Shown: positions 49,801 through 61,879 of the stretch, piece after piece
Layout of the letters: each line of letters starts with the position of its first letter
Position numbering within the stretch: position 1 is the first letter of the stretch
Assembly (NCBI GenBank): GCA_963678705.1
Contig: OY783209.1
Coordinates: forward strand, 6,944,001-7,008,000
DNA from: Panorpa germanica
Taxonomy: Eukaryota > Arthropoda > Insecta > Mecoptera > Panorpidae
DNA: 64,000 nucleotides
Direction: 5' to 3'
The notes under the pieces: model-generated
Database searches by the model: none
Seen by the model: the letters and a program-made list of their open reading frames with translations, nothing else
What the model was told of the DNA's origin: nothing
Made by a program: the position numbers and the translations under genes

Positions 49801-50011
49801 GTATGGAGCAGAGGTTTGGGGGTGGAAGGAGCAAGAAAAATTGGAAAGAATACAAGAGAGATATATTAAATGGTTACTAGGGCTGGACAGGTGCACGCCA
49901 GGATACATGGTCATGGAGGAGCTAAAAAGGGATAAGATACGAATTAAAACAGGGGAAAGAGCAGTAAAATATGAGGAGAAATTGACCAGGGCGGAAGTTG
50001 TTGAAGTGTAA
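49801..50011 (+). pseudogene. LINE-B ORF2 fragment (post-reverse-transcriptase region)
   Basis: Frame reading YGAEVWGWKE then LERIQERYIKWLLGLDRCTP and GYMVMEE. The LYGAEVWGW...LGLDRxTPGYMVxEE block follows the reverse transcriptase in a LINE group frequent in insects. The frame stops at 50009-50011, exactly where sequence from the distal end (equivalent to 6672 onward) is joined, out of phase. This marks an internal deletion of the finger-coding part. Confidence 0.85.
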
Positions 50012-50450
50012 GGAAAAACTAGCGAGCGAAAGGAATATTGGCCAGCTATTAAAGGGAGGCAGTGAAGGAAAGAGGTGGATGGCGGAAATAGTAAGAAGGA
50101 AAGGAAAAACAGGAGAATAAATAAGCTGGTGGCTGGGTTGCACAAGGAACAGGAAGAGAAAGGAAGTACTAAAAGAGGCAGTGAAGGGAAGTAGGAGAAA
50201 GAAAGAAGTAGCGAGGAAACAGTTAAACTTCAGCCCAGAAAAATAGACTAGGGAATAGACCAGTCCAGAAGAAAGACTAGGGAAAATGAAGGAAGGGGGT
50301 CAAGAGAAGAAGAAGCAGAAAGTATTTTTGGAAATAAAAAGGTCTAGAATAATGTAAATTTAATTGTAAGTTGAAGTATATGAAATGTATTAAGAATGTA
50401 GATTGTAAAGCCGAAAGGCGAACAATAAACAAACAATTAATAAAGTAAAG
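49801..50450 (+). mobile_element. LINE-B copy with 20-bp target duplication and internal deletion
   Basis: Identical TAGATAACTCCGGCACTGTT at 49781-49800 and 50451-50470. From 50006 on it is almost the same as the 6.6-kb copy, including the 'gtaaagccgaaaggcgaac' end. Compared with the expected polyprotein order, the finger-like motif region is missing between about 50005 and 50012. Confidence 0.92.
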
Positions 50451-50470
50451 TAGATAACTCCGGCACTGTT

Positions 50471-51107
50471 AATAAGAAAATCTACACCCCTCCCTCCAAT
50501 ACGAAGGATTCTAACTTTCGTAGCCTTCAAGCCAAGACGAATGTGTACACAATAAAAAAGTCATAAAAAGCAGTATATATTTGAAAATAAATGTGATCAT
50601 ATTTTCCGCACCTTTAAGAAAATATTTCCATTTTTATTTTCATTCTTATGTACCGTCCGCGTTCCGTATAACAAACAATGTCTGCAGAAAATATGAAAAG
50701 CGACTTAAAAATTTACGACGTATGAACGTTATAAGTAGACTGCTTTTATTATGTTGTTCACCCTGCACACAGTCGAACAGAAACCAGGGAAGGTGAGAGG
50801 TGGAAGAGGAGAGAGGGATTACAGTGTTAATTATCAATTAGCGAGGTATTATTGTTGTATGAAACTGTAATTACTGAATTAAATACTGTTACTGAAACAA
50901 ACAAATTGTACAAGATCTTGTTTTCGTACTTAACTTATGGAACAAACACGGGCTATAAAAGTTTTTGTTTACTTGAAATATGACATTTTTTCGACAATAT
51001 TTTATCGTTGTAATTATATGTAGAATGTGATCCTTTCTTTTACACTTAACTCCTAATAATAAGTAAATAACTATTTAAATATATATTTTAATTATTCATA
51101 AACGAAA
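50471..51107. other. Intergenic stretch
   Basis: Nothing supported. Confidence 0.4.
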
Positions 51108-51232
51108 TTTGCTTAATTATATCAACTATAATCATCATCAGAAGTAATCCAACAAAATTCCAACTCACCTGTACAAAATTAATCTTGTTTAATGTGGCGA
51201 ATTAGGAATTTTAGATCATATTATATTTTAAT
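51108..51232 (+). mobile_element. LINE-C, heavily decayed fragment
   Basis: 'aattatatcaactataatca', 'ctcacctgtacaaaattaat' and 'ttagatcatattatattt' match the LINE-C coding end with several small deletions. It abuts repeat R3. Confidence 0.75.
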
Positions 51233-51239
51233 GATTAAA

Positions 51240-51500
51240 TTGAAGTTTCCTTAGTTTTTTTAGAACCTTACAAGGTACAATGTTTCTAAATTAAAAATAC
51301 TACACTAAAAAAAGCCATTTTATATTATAACCTCTCAAAATGTAATAGGATTTATTTTTGAAAGAAGTTTAATGTCAATTTGTAAAAATTTAAAAGGAGA
51401 AAACAATTTACTGTTGCATAGAATATAGTAATAAATATAATAAATAATTTAGAATATAATTTCAGAAAGTTATTAAACGAAATTTATCAAATTGACAACT
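51240..51500 (+). repeat. Dispersed repeat R3, copy 2
   Basis: Shares 'ttagaaccttacaaggt', 'ttatattataacctc' and 'agaagtttaatgtcaattt' with the reverse complement of the 60.3-60.6 kb copy. More diverged at its right end. Confidence 0.65.
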
Positions 51501-52394
51501 AAAACTTGAAAGTAAACCAAATTAAACATCAATAAAAATCAAATTTACTTGCCTAAGTATTATTCCCTATAGTAGCAAGAATAGTATAGCATATGGCAAA
51601 ATGCCTAAGCGTTTTTTTGCATATATTTCTGTTTTAATTTTAGTTTTATATTTAGTTTTACGGGTATGAAAACTTCAAGCTTCATAATACTAACTCTTAA
51701 AACTTGACAATACAGTGTCCTAAGTAAAATTACTTTTCAGTGTGTGAAAAATAAATGATAAAGATATAATTATATTAAATATAGTAATTTATATTAAATA
51801 AAAACAATAATAATTAATATTAAATAAAGTACATTCAAAATAAAAACTAAAACACTGCAAGAAACGCATACTCTATTCTGTGATAAACACATACAATTTA
51901 AGTTAAACATAAAATTAAAACTAAAACTTAAAGTAAAACAGAAGGTAGAAATGATACCTAAAACTAAGGTCATTAACCCCTTGATATATACGTCTGTACA
52001 CATTTTTTTTAAAATAAATGTAAATGCTACGCCATTTTTTAATTTCAACCACATGAAGCAATAATCAAGATAATGAGAAAAATAAAAACCGCATTTGTAC
52101 GTTTTTTTTTTAAATTTGGGGTGAAAAGTATTAAAATTTAATGGAAAGAACTTCAAAGCGAAGAGAACGCGAAATATGAATTATAACGCCCATATGCCGC
52201 TGATTAGATGATATTAAAAATATGTATACATTTTTTTGATTGCTCTAAATCAATTATATAGAAAGGGTTCTTTTGTTCTTTGTAATATAATTAGTTAAAG
52301 GGTAATTTACATGATTCCATATGGATGGAAATTAAACTTTTCTTTTTTAGATTTTTAATTCGGTTATTCATTTCTCTTTGTGGGTCCCGTAAAA
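51501..52394. other. AT-rich intergenic stretch
   Basis: A 120-codon minus-strand frame at 51794-52156 is hydrophobic and phenylalanine-rich, as expected by chance in this composition. Not called. Confidence 0.4.
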
Positions 52395-52404
52395 AGCTTT
52401 ACAT

Positions 52405-52675
52405 TTTTTTTTTATTCAAATATAGTTTCTCGGGCTTCCTAGGCACGTAGCCTTTTATCGCCCCTAATATTGTTCTGCTTCTTCTTATACGTTATATCCA
52501 GACAACAAGAATGATCTATTCATGGCTACTGCAGTTATAAATTTCGGTTTCTCAATCAAAAACGCGGTGTTAACAGGAAGCGCCGCGAAGTCTGTAGCAC
52601 CGCCCTTTGGAGTCCATTTCTTGCCATTGCTGTATTTTTACATTGCCACAGAATGTGGTCAGGGTCTGCCTCCTC
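52405..52675 (-). mobile_element. LINE-A 3' tail with 10-bp target duplication
   Basis: T-run, UTR and coding end up to the finger-like motif region. Target duplication AGCTTTACAT at 52395-52404 and 52676-52685. Confidence 0.92.
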
Positions 52676-52685
52676 AGCTTTACAT

Positions 52686-54659
52686 ATTATAAATACGCAG
52701 TTGGCTCTCTTTAAACCGGCACGTTTCGAATCACAGGATGATATAAGCTAAAAATTGTTGTTAAATTGATTATGTTGTTAATTGATTAAAAATATGATTA
52801 AAACAATTTTTTAGCTTTTTATACTTGAAAATATAGCAAAACTTAAATTCGGTTGTGCTGAGAGAGCCTCAAAGTGACACTTCCTTTGTCACTGCATTAA
52901 CCTACCATCTACAATGAGTGCACCCCTCAAATAGTTATTTCGACAGTACGAATATAACGGTTGGTGTAAACGTCATCTACGTGTAAATAATGAAACCACC
53001 TTCGTTCGACATATTACCTACACCAAGTATAATCCGTAATTATATCATTTATCTATTAATTTGTGTTAAGACAAGAATTAGAAATACACTTGTCTCTACT
53101 ATTTACACCGAAATCACATAAAATACTTCTATCATCTACCCAATATGGAGATTTTAACAAATCAGAATATAGATTGAATTTAACAAATATTTTAAAACAT
53201 TTTTCCGAAACAGAATAAGATGATTTTGCCCAGAAACCATTTGAATATACATACTATATTCTAGGTATATACATTCATGTATATTGCATATCCTATGTAT
53301 ATGCCTATACTGTATGTCATATCTATGTGCAAATGCAAAGGGATGTGCATATTTAAACATTGCTGCATGTACATAGTATGTACTGTCATATTTATATGCA
53401 ATATACTCGTATATACAGGATATTATTTTCACATTATGAAGCATATATGAATATACAGGGAATATCAAATGTTAAGTGTGTGTTTTTATGCAATAATATT
53501 TAAATTGAAACATGGAAACAGTCCTTTATTTGTATAATACGTTTGAAATGAATATTAACTCTTCTTTAATATCCTTCTTGTATCCCTTGTCCCTTATCTT
53601 AAAGCAATTCGTTATACTTTGATAAATTACAACCATTGAAATCTAATTGACATACTCCTTTTACTGGCGGTCGTATTATTTCGTTTTGACATCTATAAAG
53701 GAAAATGATCCTAAACCTTAAACGATATTTATAATCACGTTAATTTCATAACCTATAAAGATACATAAATGACTGAAGCCTGCGGCAGATGGCAGGCTGT
53801 TCAGTGTTAGGTTCCGTAGGTTGGCAACGTGGCGTACTTTATACTATGGTGGTTCAACTTGGCAAGGAGGAGCAAATCGCGGCCGGGATATGTGACCAAA
53901 CAGTATACTAACGTTATTACCGTTTACCATGGCTAACGTTTACTAATCTCCCTTACAAAGTGAAGTTAGTTTCATACAGTATATGACGCAGATAATTAAA
54001 GGTTTTATATGACCACATGTAGTTATAAAATAGATAAGTTTCAGGCCTTTAGGCTAAGGGAACAATATTTAACGTTTATTTGATATGGAATGGTATTAAA
54101 ACGTTTATTTGAACAGTTATGTTTTTAACAACTACACTAATCAAAATCAGAGCAAGTTTATTTATTATTTTACGCTTGTAGTACTCAAGTGTAACCCCAA
54201 TTAGTGCGGTGGTGTTCTGAAAATTGAGCGCTATAAAGGGCATTTTAGGATGACGTATATCTAGACACAATGGCAGATTGCTAATTGATGCTTGAAGTCG
54301 ATTTTATAAAAATAAGTCGGCTGTTCTTTAAAGACGACACTAAGCACATTGTTTTATAACTTTTTTTCTGACGTCATGCGTGTGATATTCATTTGTTCGG
54401 AGTCCTAATCATCAAAATTGAAGCTGGCAAACAAAATATATATTTTTTTTAATTTTTAGAACATATACTGAATCCTATCACTGAGAACCTTCTCCTATGT
54501 TGGCAATGTGAACAACAACGCTGCCTAACAAGTTTAAGTAACAAGATTATGTATATACATTGTGAATAATCTATTTAACTTAATAACAACATAACTCAAG
54601 AAATATAACTCTGGATCAGAGATCGAACTCGGAAACACGGCAGTTAGCACAAAGCATCA
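52686..54659. other. Intergenic stretch
   Basis: Repeat R2 aside, nothing firm. At 54605-54655 the minus strand shows 'gagttcgatctctg', B-box-like, next to the hairpin below. Confidence 0.4.
53270..53405 (+). repeat. Dispersed repeat R2, copy 2
   Basis: Inverted counterpart of 2655-2785. The 104-codon minus-strand frame over it is a by-product of AT- and CAT-rich sequence. Confidence 0.5.
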
Positions 54660-54741
54660 ATGACTGGTAATATTTCTAAGAGTTTGTCATAAATAAAGGT
54701 TATAAAATTTATGACAAACCCTTACAAATGTTACCAGTCAT
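54660..54741. repeat. Long hairpin: 35-bp inverted arms, 12-base loop
   Basis: Arms 54660-54694 and 54707-54741 match at 32 of 35 positions when one is reversed ('atgactggtaa' against 'ttaccagtcat', 'agtttgtcataaat' against 'atttatgacaaac'). No coding. It could be a short MITE, a foldback remnant or a transcribed hairpin. Confidence 0.9.
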
Positions 54742-57700
54742 ATAAAAATTAGAATTTAACTAGAAAATATAGCAATATTCATTTTAAAAACTTATATTTG
54801 CGGTTCCAACTCATTAACAGTCAGTGGAAGAAAGCTTAAAATTAGATACGTAGATACGTTATTCATCTAACTAATTGCAGCTTTAGATTTTGATTCGCGT
54901 TTATAGTTACTTATATAAAACGATTTAAACATAAAAAAAACATGTTTTATCTTGATAATATTTAACCTGCTGTATAGTATCGCCATCTATATTTCGCGAG
55001 AAAAAATGGCCAAATATCGCTTCACCTTAATATTTATTTCAATCAAAAATTAAAAAAGCATCCTCCAAAAAATGAGTTTTCAAGCCTATTATAACTAGGT
55101 AGAAAAAATGTGGTGGGGAGTTCAAAAGAAAGGTGATCTAAAACAAAAAGTAGGGAAATCGAAAGCATTTATAGCACCAGTACTTCTCCAATATCTTAAT
55201 TTAGCGTTGCCAACCCCTGCAAATGCACATGTGATAAATATTTCAACGTAATTGTCTTTTAGTCGTGCAATTCCTTTAATGACAGTTTTCATAATTACTT
55301 CAAAGAAGCACATCAAAATCATTAAATCACCAACACTATGTGAATTTGTTTTAACACTTAATGAATATTAAATATAATTAAAATCAACCAGCTGAGAAAA
55401 AATCCAGTTTCAATATATTAACATACATTTCAGCGGGATCTGAGATGCATACTTATGTATATCGTATTACCATATTTACATAAATAAAAAAACAACGGCT
55501 GTCACACAGTGTCACACAGTGTCACATCAAATAGTAAGCCAATCACGAACCACTGAACTCTATGCAAATAGATATAAGAACGAGATCTCGATAATTCCAG
55601 CGAAATTTGTATTTAAACATGAATAATTCATAGATATTTGAAACTTAGTGCATTTGTGTATTGAACTAATTCAAGGGATATGGTAATAGTTCATCAAGTA
55701 AAAATATTAGCTTCAGAATTAGTTGAGACACACACCCTTCGAACTCGCAAAGAGGGTTTGTTTCTCTACTATATGTAGCTTGGTAGAAATTGCCTGGACT
55801 AAAGTTAATTAACAGTGATAACGTATAACGTGTAGTGGGGACAATAAACACAGACGACCTTTGTTAGACTGTCATTCGATCAATAATAAGTGATCACGTG
55901 CAGGAATGTTATCACAATGTGGTGTTATTGTTCAGTGGTTTCATTGTTGAGTAACTGCAGATGCACTTATCGAGAGTCAATTGTTTGATTCTGTATTGTT
56001 CAGAATTTATGTAAATATTAGAGGTTTGCTGACGAATTGTCAAAGTGTACAATGCAATTAATATTGCCACAGATATTGGCACTTTAAAATTTGCACTAAA
56101 TAGAATAGATTCTGAAGTTTTGCTGCTTGTTCTTCCAAAAGCCTTTGTTTCTACACAAGATTTAATCAAATAGAGTCACAATATATATCATCTCGTGGCT
56201 CTAAAAAAGAAAAATAATGTGCTTAATGTATCAATCGTCCAGTTCATTAGTGATACATCTCTGAATATTGAATTTCAAGATATTTACGAAAGTAATATTC
56301 GAATTTAAAGTATTCCAGCAGGAACTAAAATTCATAACTGTCGCTGCACATACTTTCGTCCTGCTTCCCTTCCCTTCCCTCCCATATTTCATACGATAAA
56401 ATCAGTGTAGACATACCTTAAAAATATATTTAGCAGCAGATTCTTCTTTTGTGAATTTCTAATGTCTTTTTAACATTAAACTAATCTAAAACATTTAATT
56501 AAAACTAAAGTTGCACTTTCCATATAGAGAATGAACTTGCAGTGCAATTTTACACTTACTAGCTTGACACAAGCTAATTCTACAGTAAATTTCTGCTTCT
56601 CATGTAGAAATTGGTTTTCTAATTACAGCACAAGAGCGCATAATGCGGCATTATGCTTAGCATTGAATGTTACAATTAAAGCAATATCTCGCAAAGTTGA
56701 GCACTCTTGCATTATGTGTGCAATTCATACCAACGAATTAGCATAAAATGTAGAATTAAAAAATTGTAAAATTGAATTTATAAAATGGATAATTAAAAAA
56801 ATTAAGCAATTTTTGAGAATAAAACTGAATAAGTATGGATGATAGTACACATTTTAAACTAATATATGTTCCATTTAAACATCCGCACAATGCGACACAG
56901 TTGCATTATGCTCTGTCACGGGAAAACACCCACGAACTTGCTAGCTTACTACAAGCTAATTAAAGTGTTACATTGCTTTATATTTTCAGGTTATGTTCAA
57001 GTTATGATATGGTTCGTTCTCTGCATAAAAAACATAAATTGATTATCCCATACCTTGACGTGTTTTATAAGTTTAAAATAAAAACAAGTTACAATGTGTG
57101 GAACTTACATATTTTTTAATTTATTTTTCAGATTTACATGATAAATATGAAGATCACATGATATTCATATGCATCGATGGAACGGCAACGGCAACTGCAA
57201 CTGCAACTGCAAGCCAAGATCCAAGAATAATAACAAAAATAAAAAGGAGAAAATAATAATCAAGGCACAAATTGCATTTGGATATTTATTTCTCTGGACT
57301 GCCAAGGACACGCCAAGATATAAATACACATCTGCTGCATTCAAGAGTCGACTCACACATAGAGAGAAAACACACACACACAGACGGAGAGAGAGAATGC
57401 AGCGCCTTTAAAGATAAACGATGCCTTTAAAAGCCAAGTAAGTTATAATTTATCTTTATTTTTACCGTAGATTGGACTCAGGGTTGTAGATCATAATCGT
57501 GTAATATAAAAAGATCGTAATTCACATTTCCCGTCGTTGCATAGATAAGATAAAAAGAGACCGGGATTTTCAAGGGAAAAAAATATGTTTTATGTGATTT
57601 TGAATAGCAGTTCTATTGCAATTGATTGCCTATAAATTATTAGTGGTTCGAATAAAACTTGTGTATTCATTTCAATAATTTTCACCTCACATCAACATCG

Positions 57701-57869
57701 TAAAATTTTACATTAATTCTAGCATTTAAGGCTGCATTTCCTAGACAACTTTCTACCCTTTTTTTCCTATAATCAATAGCCATCTCTGTTATGCAACAGA
57801 GCGCAAAAGAAATGGCTTACTAATATGCTAAATATATTTACAAATTATTTGTCAAATAATTACACTATA
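54742..57869. other. AT-rich intergenic stretch
   Basis: No gene recognised. 54960-55090 and 57760-57830 show faint similarity to MITE family 1 ('aaaaatgag.....caagcc' and 'caacagagcgcaaaaga'). A 50-base motif at 56936-56990 ('tagcttactacaagctaatt') recurs at 32296-32350 and in part near 56555. A short (AACTGC)n-like run occurs near 57190. Confidence 0.35.
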
Positions 57870-57960
57870 CGCAAAGAGAGTGGGAGAGAGGGGGTTTAAA
57901 GTGACAAGACGTGACATGGTGAGAGGAGGAGTCATGACGTCACATATAATCTAAAATTCG
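57870..57960. repeat. Repeat family E, copy 4
   Basis: 'acgcaaagagagtgggaga', G-rich core, 'gacaagacgtgacatgg', 'tcatgacgtcacatataatc'. Aligns with the 45.9-kb copy. Confidence 0.55.
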
Positions 57961-58022
57961 AGTTCAAAAAATAAATAATAACAAAACCAAAGAGCAAAAT
58001 AAGACTAAAAATTGTAATTACT

Positions 58023-58070
58023 AATGTGTGACATTAGAACAGGGGACGGGGTCGACAATGTGTAACAATA
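58023..58070. repeat. Repeat family E, partial copy
   Basis: 'aatgtgtgacatt' and a 'ggggacgggg' core followed by 'acaatgtgtaaca', similar to 46285-46330. Confidence 0.4.
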
Positions 58071-58409
58071 AATTCAAAAATTGAATCAAATAGCTATATC
58101 TCTGTTAACATTATCATAAATTCTTTAACATATAAACCTTTTGCCAAGTATACATAAGGTTTATTTTATAATTTATAATGTACAAAAACTGAAATTTCTT
58201 ATCGATTGGCATCTCTAGGGCCGTGTCCAAATATGCGTGATCGATATCGTGGCGATTACTCGAGGTAGAATGGGCGTACACGATTATTCGGCGAACCAAT
58301 TGTTTTAAAATATGGTAAATATTCAACACTCAAACATTGGTCTAAACTTTTCTCACATTATTTAAATAAAATAAGAGTTAGGTTATTACAATTAGGTACT
58401 TGTTCACTA

Positions 58410-59275
58410 CCCAGTAAACATTTTGGAGTAAATTCTACTTAATTTCTATTACATATCATGAATTTTTTGTCTGGAACGTGTTCGTTTTCTATTCAGTCGT
58501 TCATAGGAAAGGCCCTTTTTATAACCTACACAGATCGCAACGACGGTTCACTGCTGAATTAAAAGCGGAGTCGGTTTATGATTTAAGACCGGAGTTATAA
58601 ACTTGACACTAGCAGGGATAGCAGGGGTATAAAACTTAATGGAATTCTACTTTTTAGAGTCTGCAAAATATAAATATTTAAATGAAGAAATAAATAGATG
58701 TAATCTTTAGGACGGATCGTGATTTTTTTAATGAATATTATTCATCTTCAACAATACTCGTTATATTAGTTTTTTACATTGTTTTGGTGATTTAAAAATC
58801 CACGATCGGCAGGTCTGCGTTAGGTTTAAAACCTCTGTCTTAGCATCGATATTTACAGTTCTAATACTCGTATTCGTATAAACACATTATATTCGGAGAT
58901 TGAGGGAGACAGCGTGTGCCTATTACCATTAAAGAAATATTTGTTGAAAAAGGATAGCATATACTTTAAACATACTGTTCTGAACGAAATACTTACAAGT
59001 ATACAAGTGTAACGGTGAAAAATATATTTTACTTGTCTAACCGCATCTCGTTTCTCTCTCACTTGAAAGTGAACTTAAAAAAAATATATCCATGTGGGAA
59101 AGAAACAGAAATACTTAATGAATGATGTTGGAAAAAGAAAGAATATTATTTTGAAAAAATTCTAACACTGACACAAAATCTGTGACAGGTAGAGAACTTG
59201 TAAAGCGTTAGAATAGAATTGTACGAGTGACTCGAACTTCACCAAATAGGGCACTTCACCAAATTGTTTACTGGG
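58410..59275. mobile_element. MITE family D, long copy (866 bp)
   Basis: Left end CCCAGTAAACATTTTGGAGT and right end CTTCACCAAATTGTTTACTGGG are inverted repeats. TA precedes (58408-58409) and follows (59276-59277). Both ends match the 262-bp element at 7742-8003. Internal frames carry no recognisable transposase, so it is non-autonomous. The family's superfamily is unclear. Confidence 0.78.
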
Positions 59276-59277
59276 TA

Positions 59278-60249
59278 TAATATAAATGCTTGGCAAAAAT
59301 AGTGAATTATGGGTAATAAACGTTCTGATACGTTTATACTGAGTATTGTAGGTTATGTTTTAATGTCAGACCCGTCAACGTATGTTCAACATGGCAACTG
59401 ATGGCAACTTTGTGTCCACATCGACGAATAATCGAACCACGTGAATATACACATACTTAACGTGAGTACTTGCCCAGTTCATAAATAAAGTGTCTGTCTT
59501 AACACATAGTGAGATCAGTCTGAAGTTGGCAATGACAGGAAATACGGGGTCTACGAACCAAATACTACATTTACTTAACAACGGTAGACGTTATGATGCA
59601 TTATTTTATTAATATATTTGTCATTCAAGTATTAGCATAAGTACACCAACACCTACACGCATACGAGTATGTAATAACAAATGCATGCATTGGCGTCTGT
59701 AGAACAGACAAATAATGCACTTATTTTTCTCGCACTGTGAATGGAATTACTTCGAATGGAATGTGTAATATGAGAGATTGTAAAAACAAATTTGCACCTA
59801 CTGGAAAATTTTTACGGACACCTATGTACATATAGATGCCATTGAAATAATTATTTAGCTAAAAATAAGTAAAGTTATTTTATTTAAGACTCCAGCACCA
59901 CCCAAAGACCTGTTTTATTAAAAAAAGAATTAAATGAAAAATAAAATGACTTGTAAGTATGGTTTAGGTTTCGATTGATAGATGGCGATACTGGCTTCTT
60001 GATTATACTGTCTTCTTGTTGTTACCACTTTTATGTTTATTTGTATTAATTATATGTTTATATAATTAATTTATATGGTAATAAAAATTCCATAGTAGCG
60101 GAAAATAGTTATTAAATTTTATAAATATTGCGATGTGTGTGTAAGTGAATATTTTTTGCAAAATTTTGTTTTGCATAAGTTGTAGAAGATGTTCAATTTT
60201 GAACAAAACCGATAATTACTTCTCCATGATTAGAATAGCAAAATAATTC
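59278..60249. other. Intergenic stretch
   Basis: Nothing supported. Confidence 0.4.
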
Positions 60250-60645
60250 AAAAAGTTACTTAATTTACTGATTTTATTTAATATTTTAATCTAGATTTCA
60301 GGTTTTCGTTTAAGCATTCCTTTTCACATTTGTGTTTCAATTTAAGTTTAGTTAATTTAATTGGTGCGTATGCATCGTTAGTAATATAAATTTTGACAGT
60401 TCAACAAAATTGTATGAGAAATAATTTAAAATTGCTGTTTTTAATAACAATTAGTAATAGACATTGTTTTCACTTCTATATTTTTGACAAACTGACATTA
60501 AACTTCTTTTAAAACTAAATCCTACTGCATTTTGACAGATTGTTATATTTTGGAGGTTATAATATAATATAATGTTTCTTAATTTAAAACATTGGACCTT
60601 GTAAGGTTCTAAAAAAAACTTAAAAAACAAATTAAATTAAAAATG
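60250..60645 (-). repeat. Dispersed repeat R3, copy 3
   Basis: The most complete copy. Its reverse complement aligns with 23960-24255 and with 51255-51400. Its last 36 codons on the minus strand read KLTKLKLKHKCEKECLNENL, then SRLKY and stop, perhaps a coding end of an unidentified element. Confidence 0.7.
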
Positions 60646-61879
60646 GTACTGTGAATGACTACGCGTATTGCCATATGTTAAACAATTTAAATTAATTACA
60701 AAATATAATTAAAGCAGTGAGTGGGAATGATACTTTAGTGTTCCGGTTTTAATTCTACGCAGAAAAAAAACTGTAGATTTCTAAAAAATACACCGCGGCA
60801 CAGAGAGGTTTTCGTTATCTTTTTTTTGTAGAACATATAGTTGAATGTGGACACACGCACTACGGAATTAATACTTTAATAAACCCATATGATGTTGTCG
60901 GCATATCTCTTTGGAGCAGTTCATCAGGAAACTTTAGAGCAAACACTCATTAACATGACAAGATATATAAACACACACTATAAAAATAGTTCTTGCCCTA
61001 GAAAACTACTGCATATAAACTCAGATCCGCAATCGATTTATCCGCAGTGTGTGCTAGGTAAGTTTTAAAAATCTCATGGAATTATTCCTCAATGCAGTCT
61101 AGGCCTAATGCGGTACGATGCCTTATTAATACATAATATATTACATAATTGTTATATAATCAACCCGATGTATCGTATTGTATAGTCGATAATCAATAGA
61201 CGATATCGATTATCGTTCCATTTCGCCTCTCTCTGTGTTTTGGGTTAGATATTATAGAATAGTTAGGTATGCTATGTGGTTTTGTACAAGGTTTTACAAA
61301 ACAATAATGAACATTGTTTTGTCAGTCACTGTAAGACCACGACCACAATGCCCTTGGGCAACTTGGGTTTCGGACTTGGGCTTCTCCCTCAGAGAGTGAA
61401 ATAGTTAGACGTTCTACCTCAATTGGAACGCCACTCAGCTTCACCGTTCAAAGCAGCGGTCATCTTGGGGCTAAGCGATCTAAGTTTGTTCAGAATTGAA
61501 AGTGGGTGGACACAAGACCACTACGATCCATTGGGATCCATTGATGAATATTTCACACTTGCAAGTATAATACAGTTTGATATTTTCTCCTTGATGTTAC
61601 TAGCTGGAATAATGAAGAATATTTTTGAAGTGCTTTTTATTCTTATAAAGACATTTTATTTATTAGTATATTTTTGGTAGTGTCCATCACACTCTCGTCA
61701 ATATAAGTAATCTAAGAAGAAGTAATTAATTGCCATATCTCGTTCTTGAACAGGAATGTTAGCAATCCTTCCTCGTTAACAATTCAGATGGAGACAACAT
61801 TATAAAACGTGATAAAACCATAGGTGGTAATGTTGAAGTACAAATAAAACTGTAGTGTGTAACGCAATATCATCATCAT
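60646..61879. other. Intergenic stretch
   Basis: No gene recognised. 61310-61560 is less AT-rich than its surroundings and has an 85-codon frame (61423-61680), but nothing familiar. Confidence 0.4.

Noticed and set aside
49799-50011. Stand-alone gene beginning at an upstream TTG
   Set aside because: It is the truncated coding end of a LINE-B copy bounded by a target duplication.
51794-52156. 120-codon hydrophobic frame
   Set aside because: Phenylalanine/leucine-rich composition typical of chance frames in AT-rich DNA; no motif.
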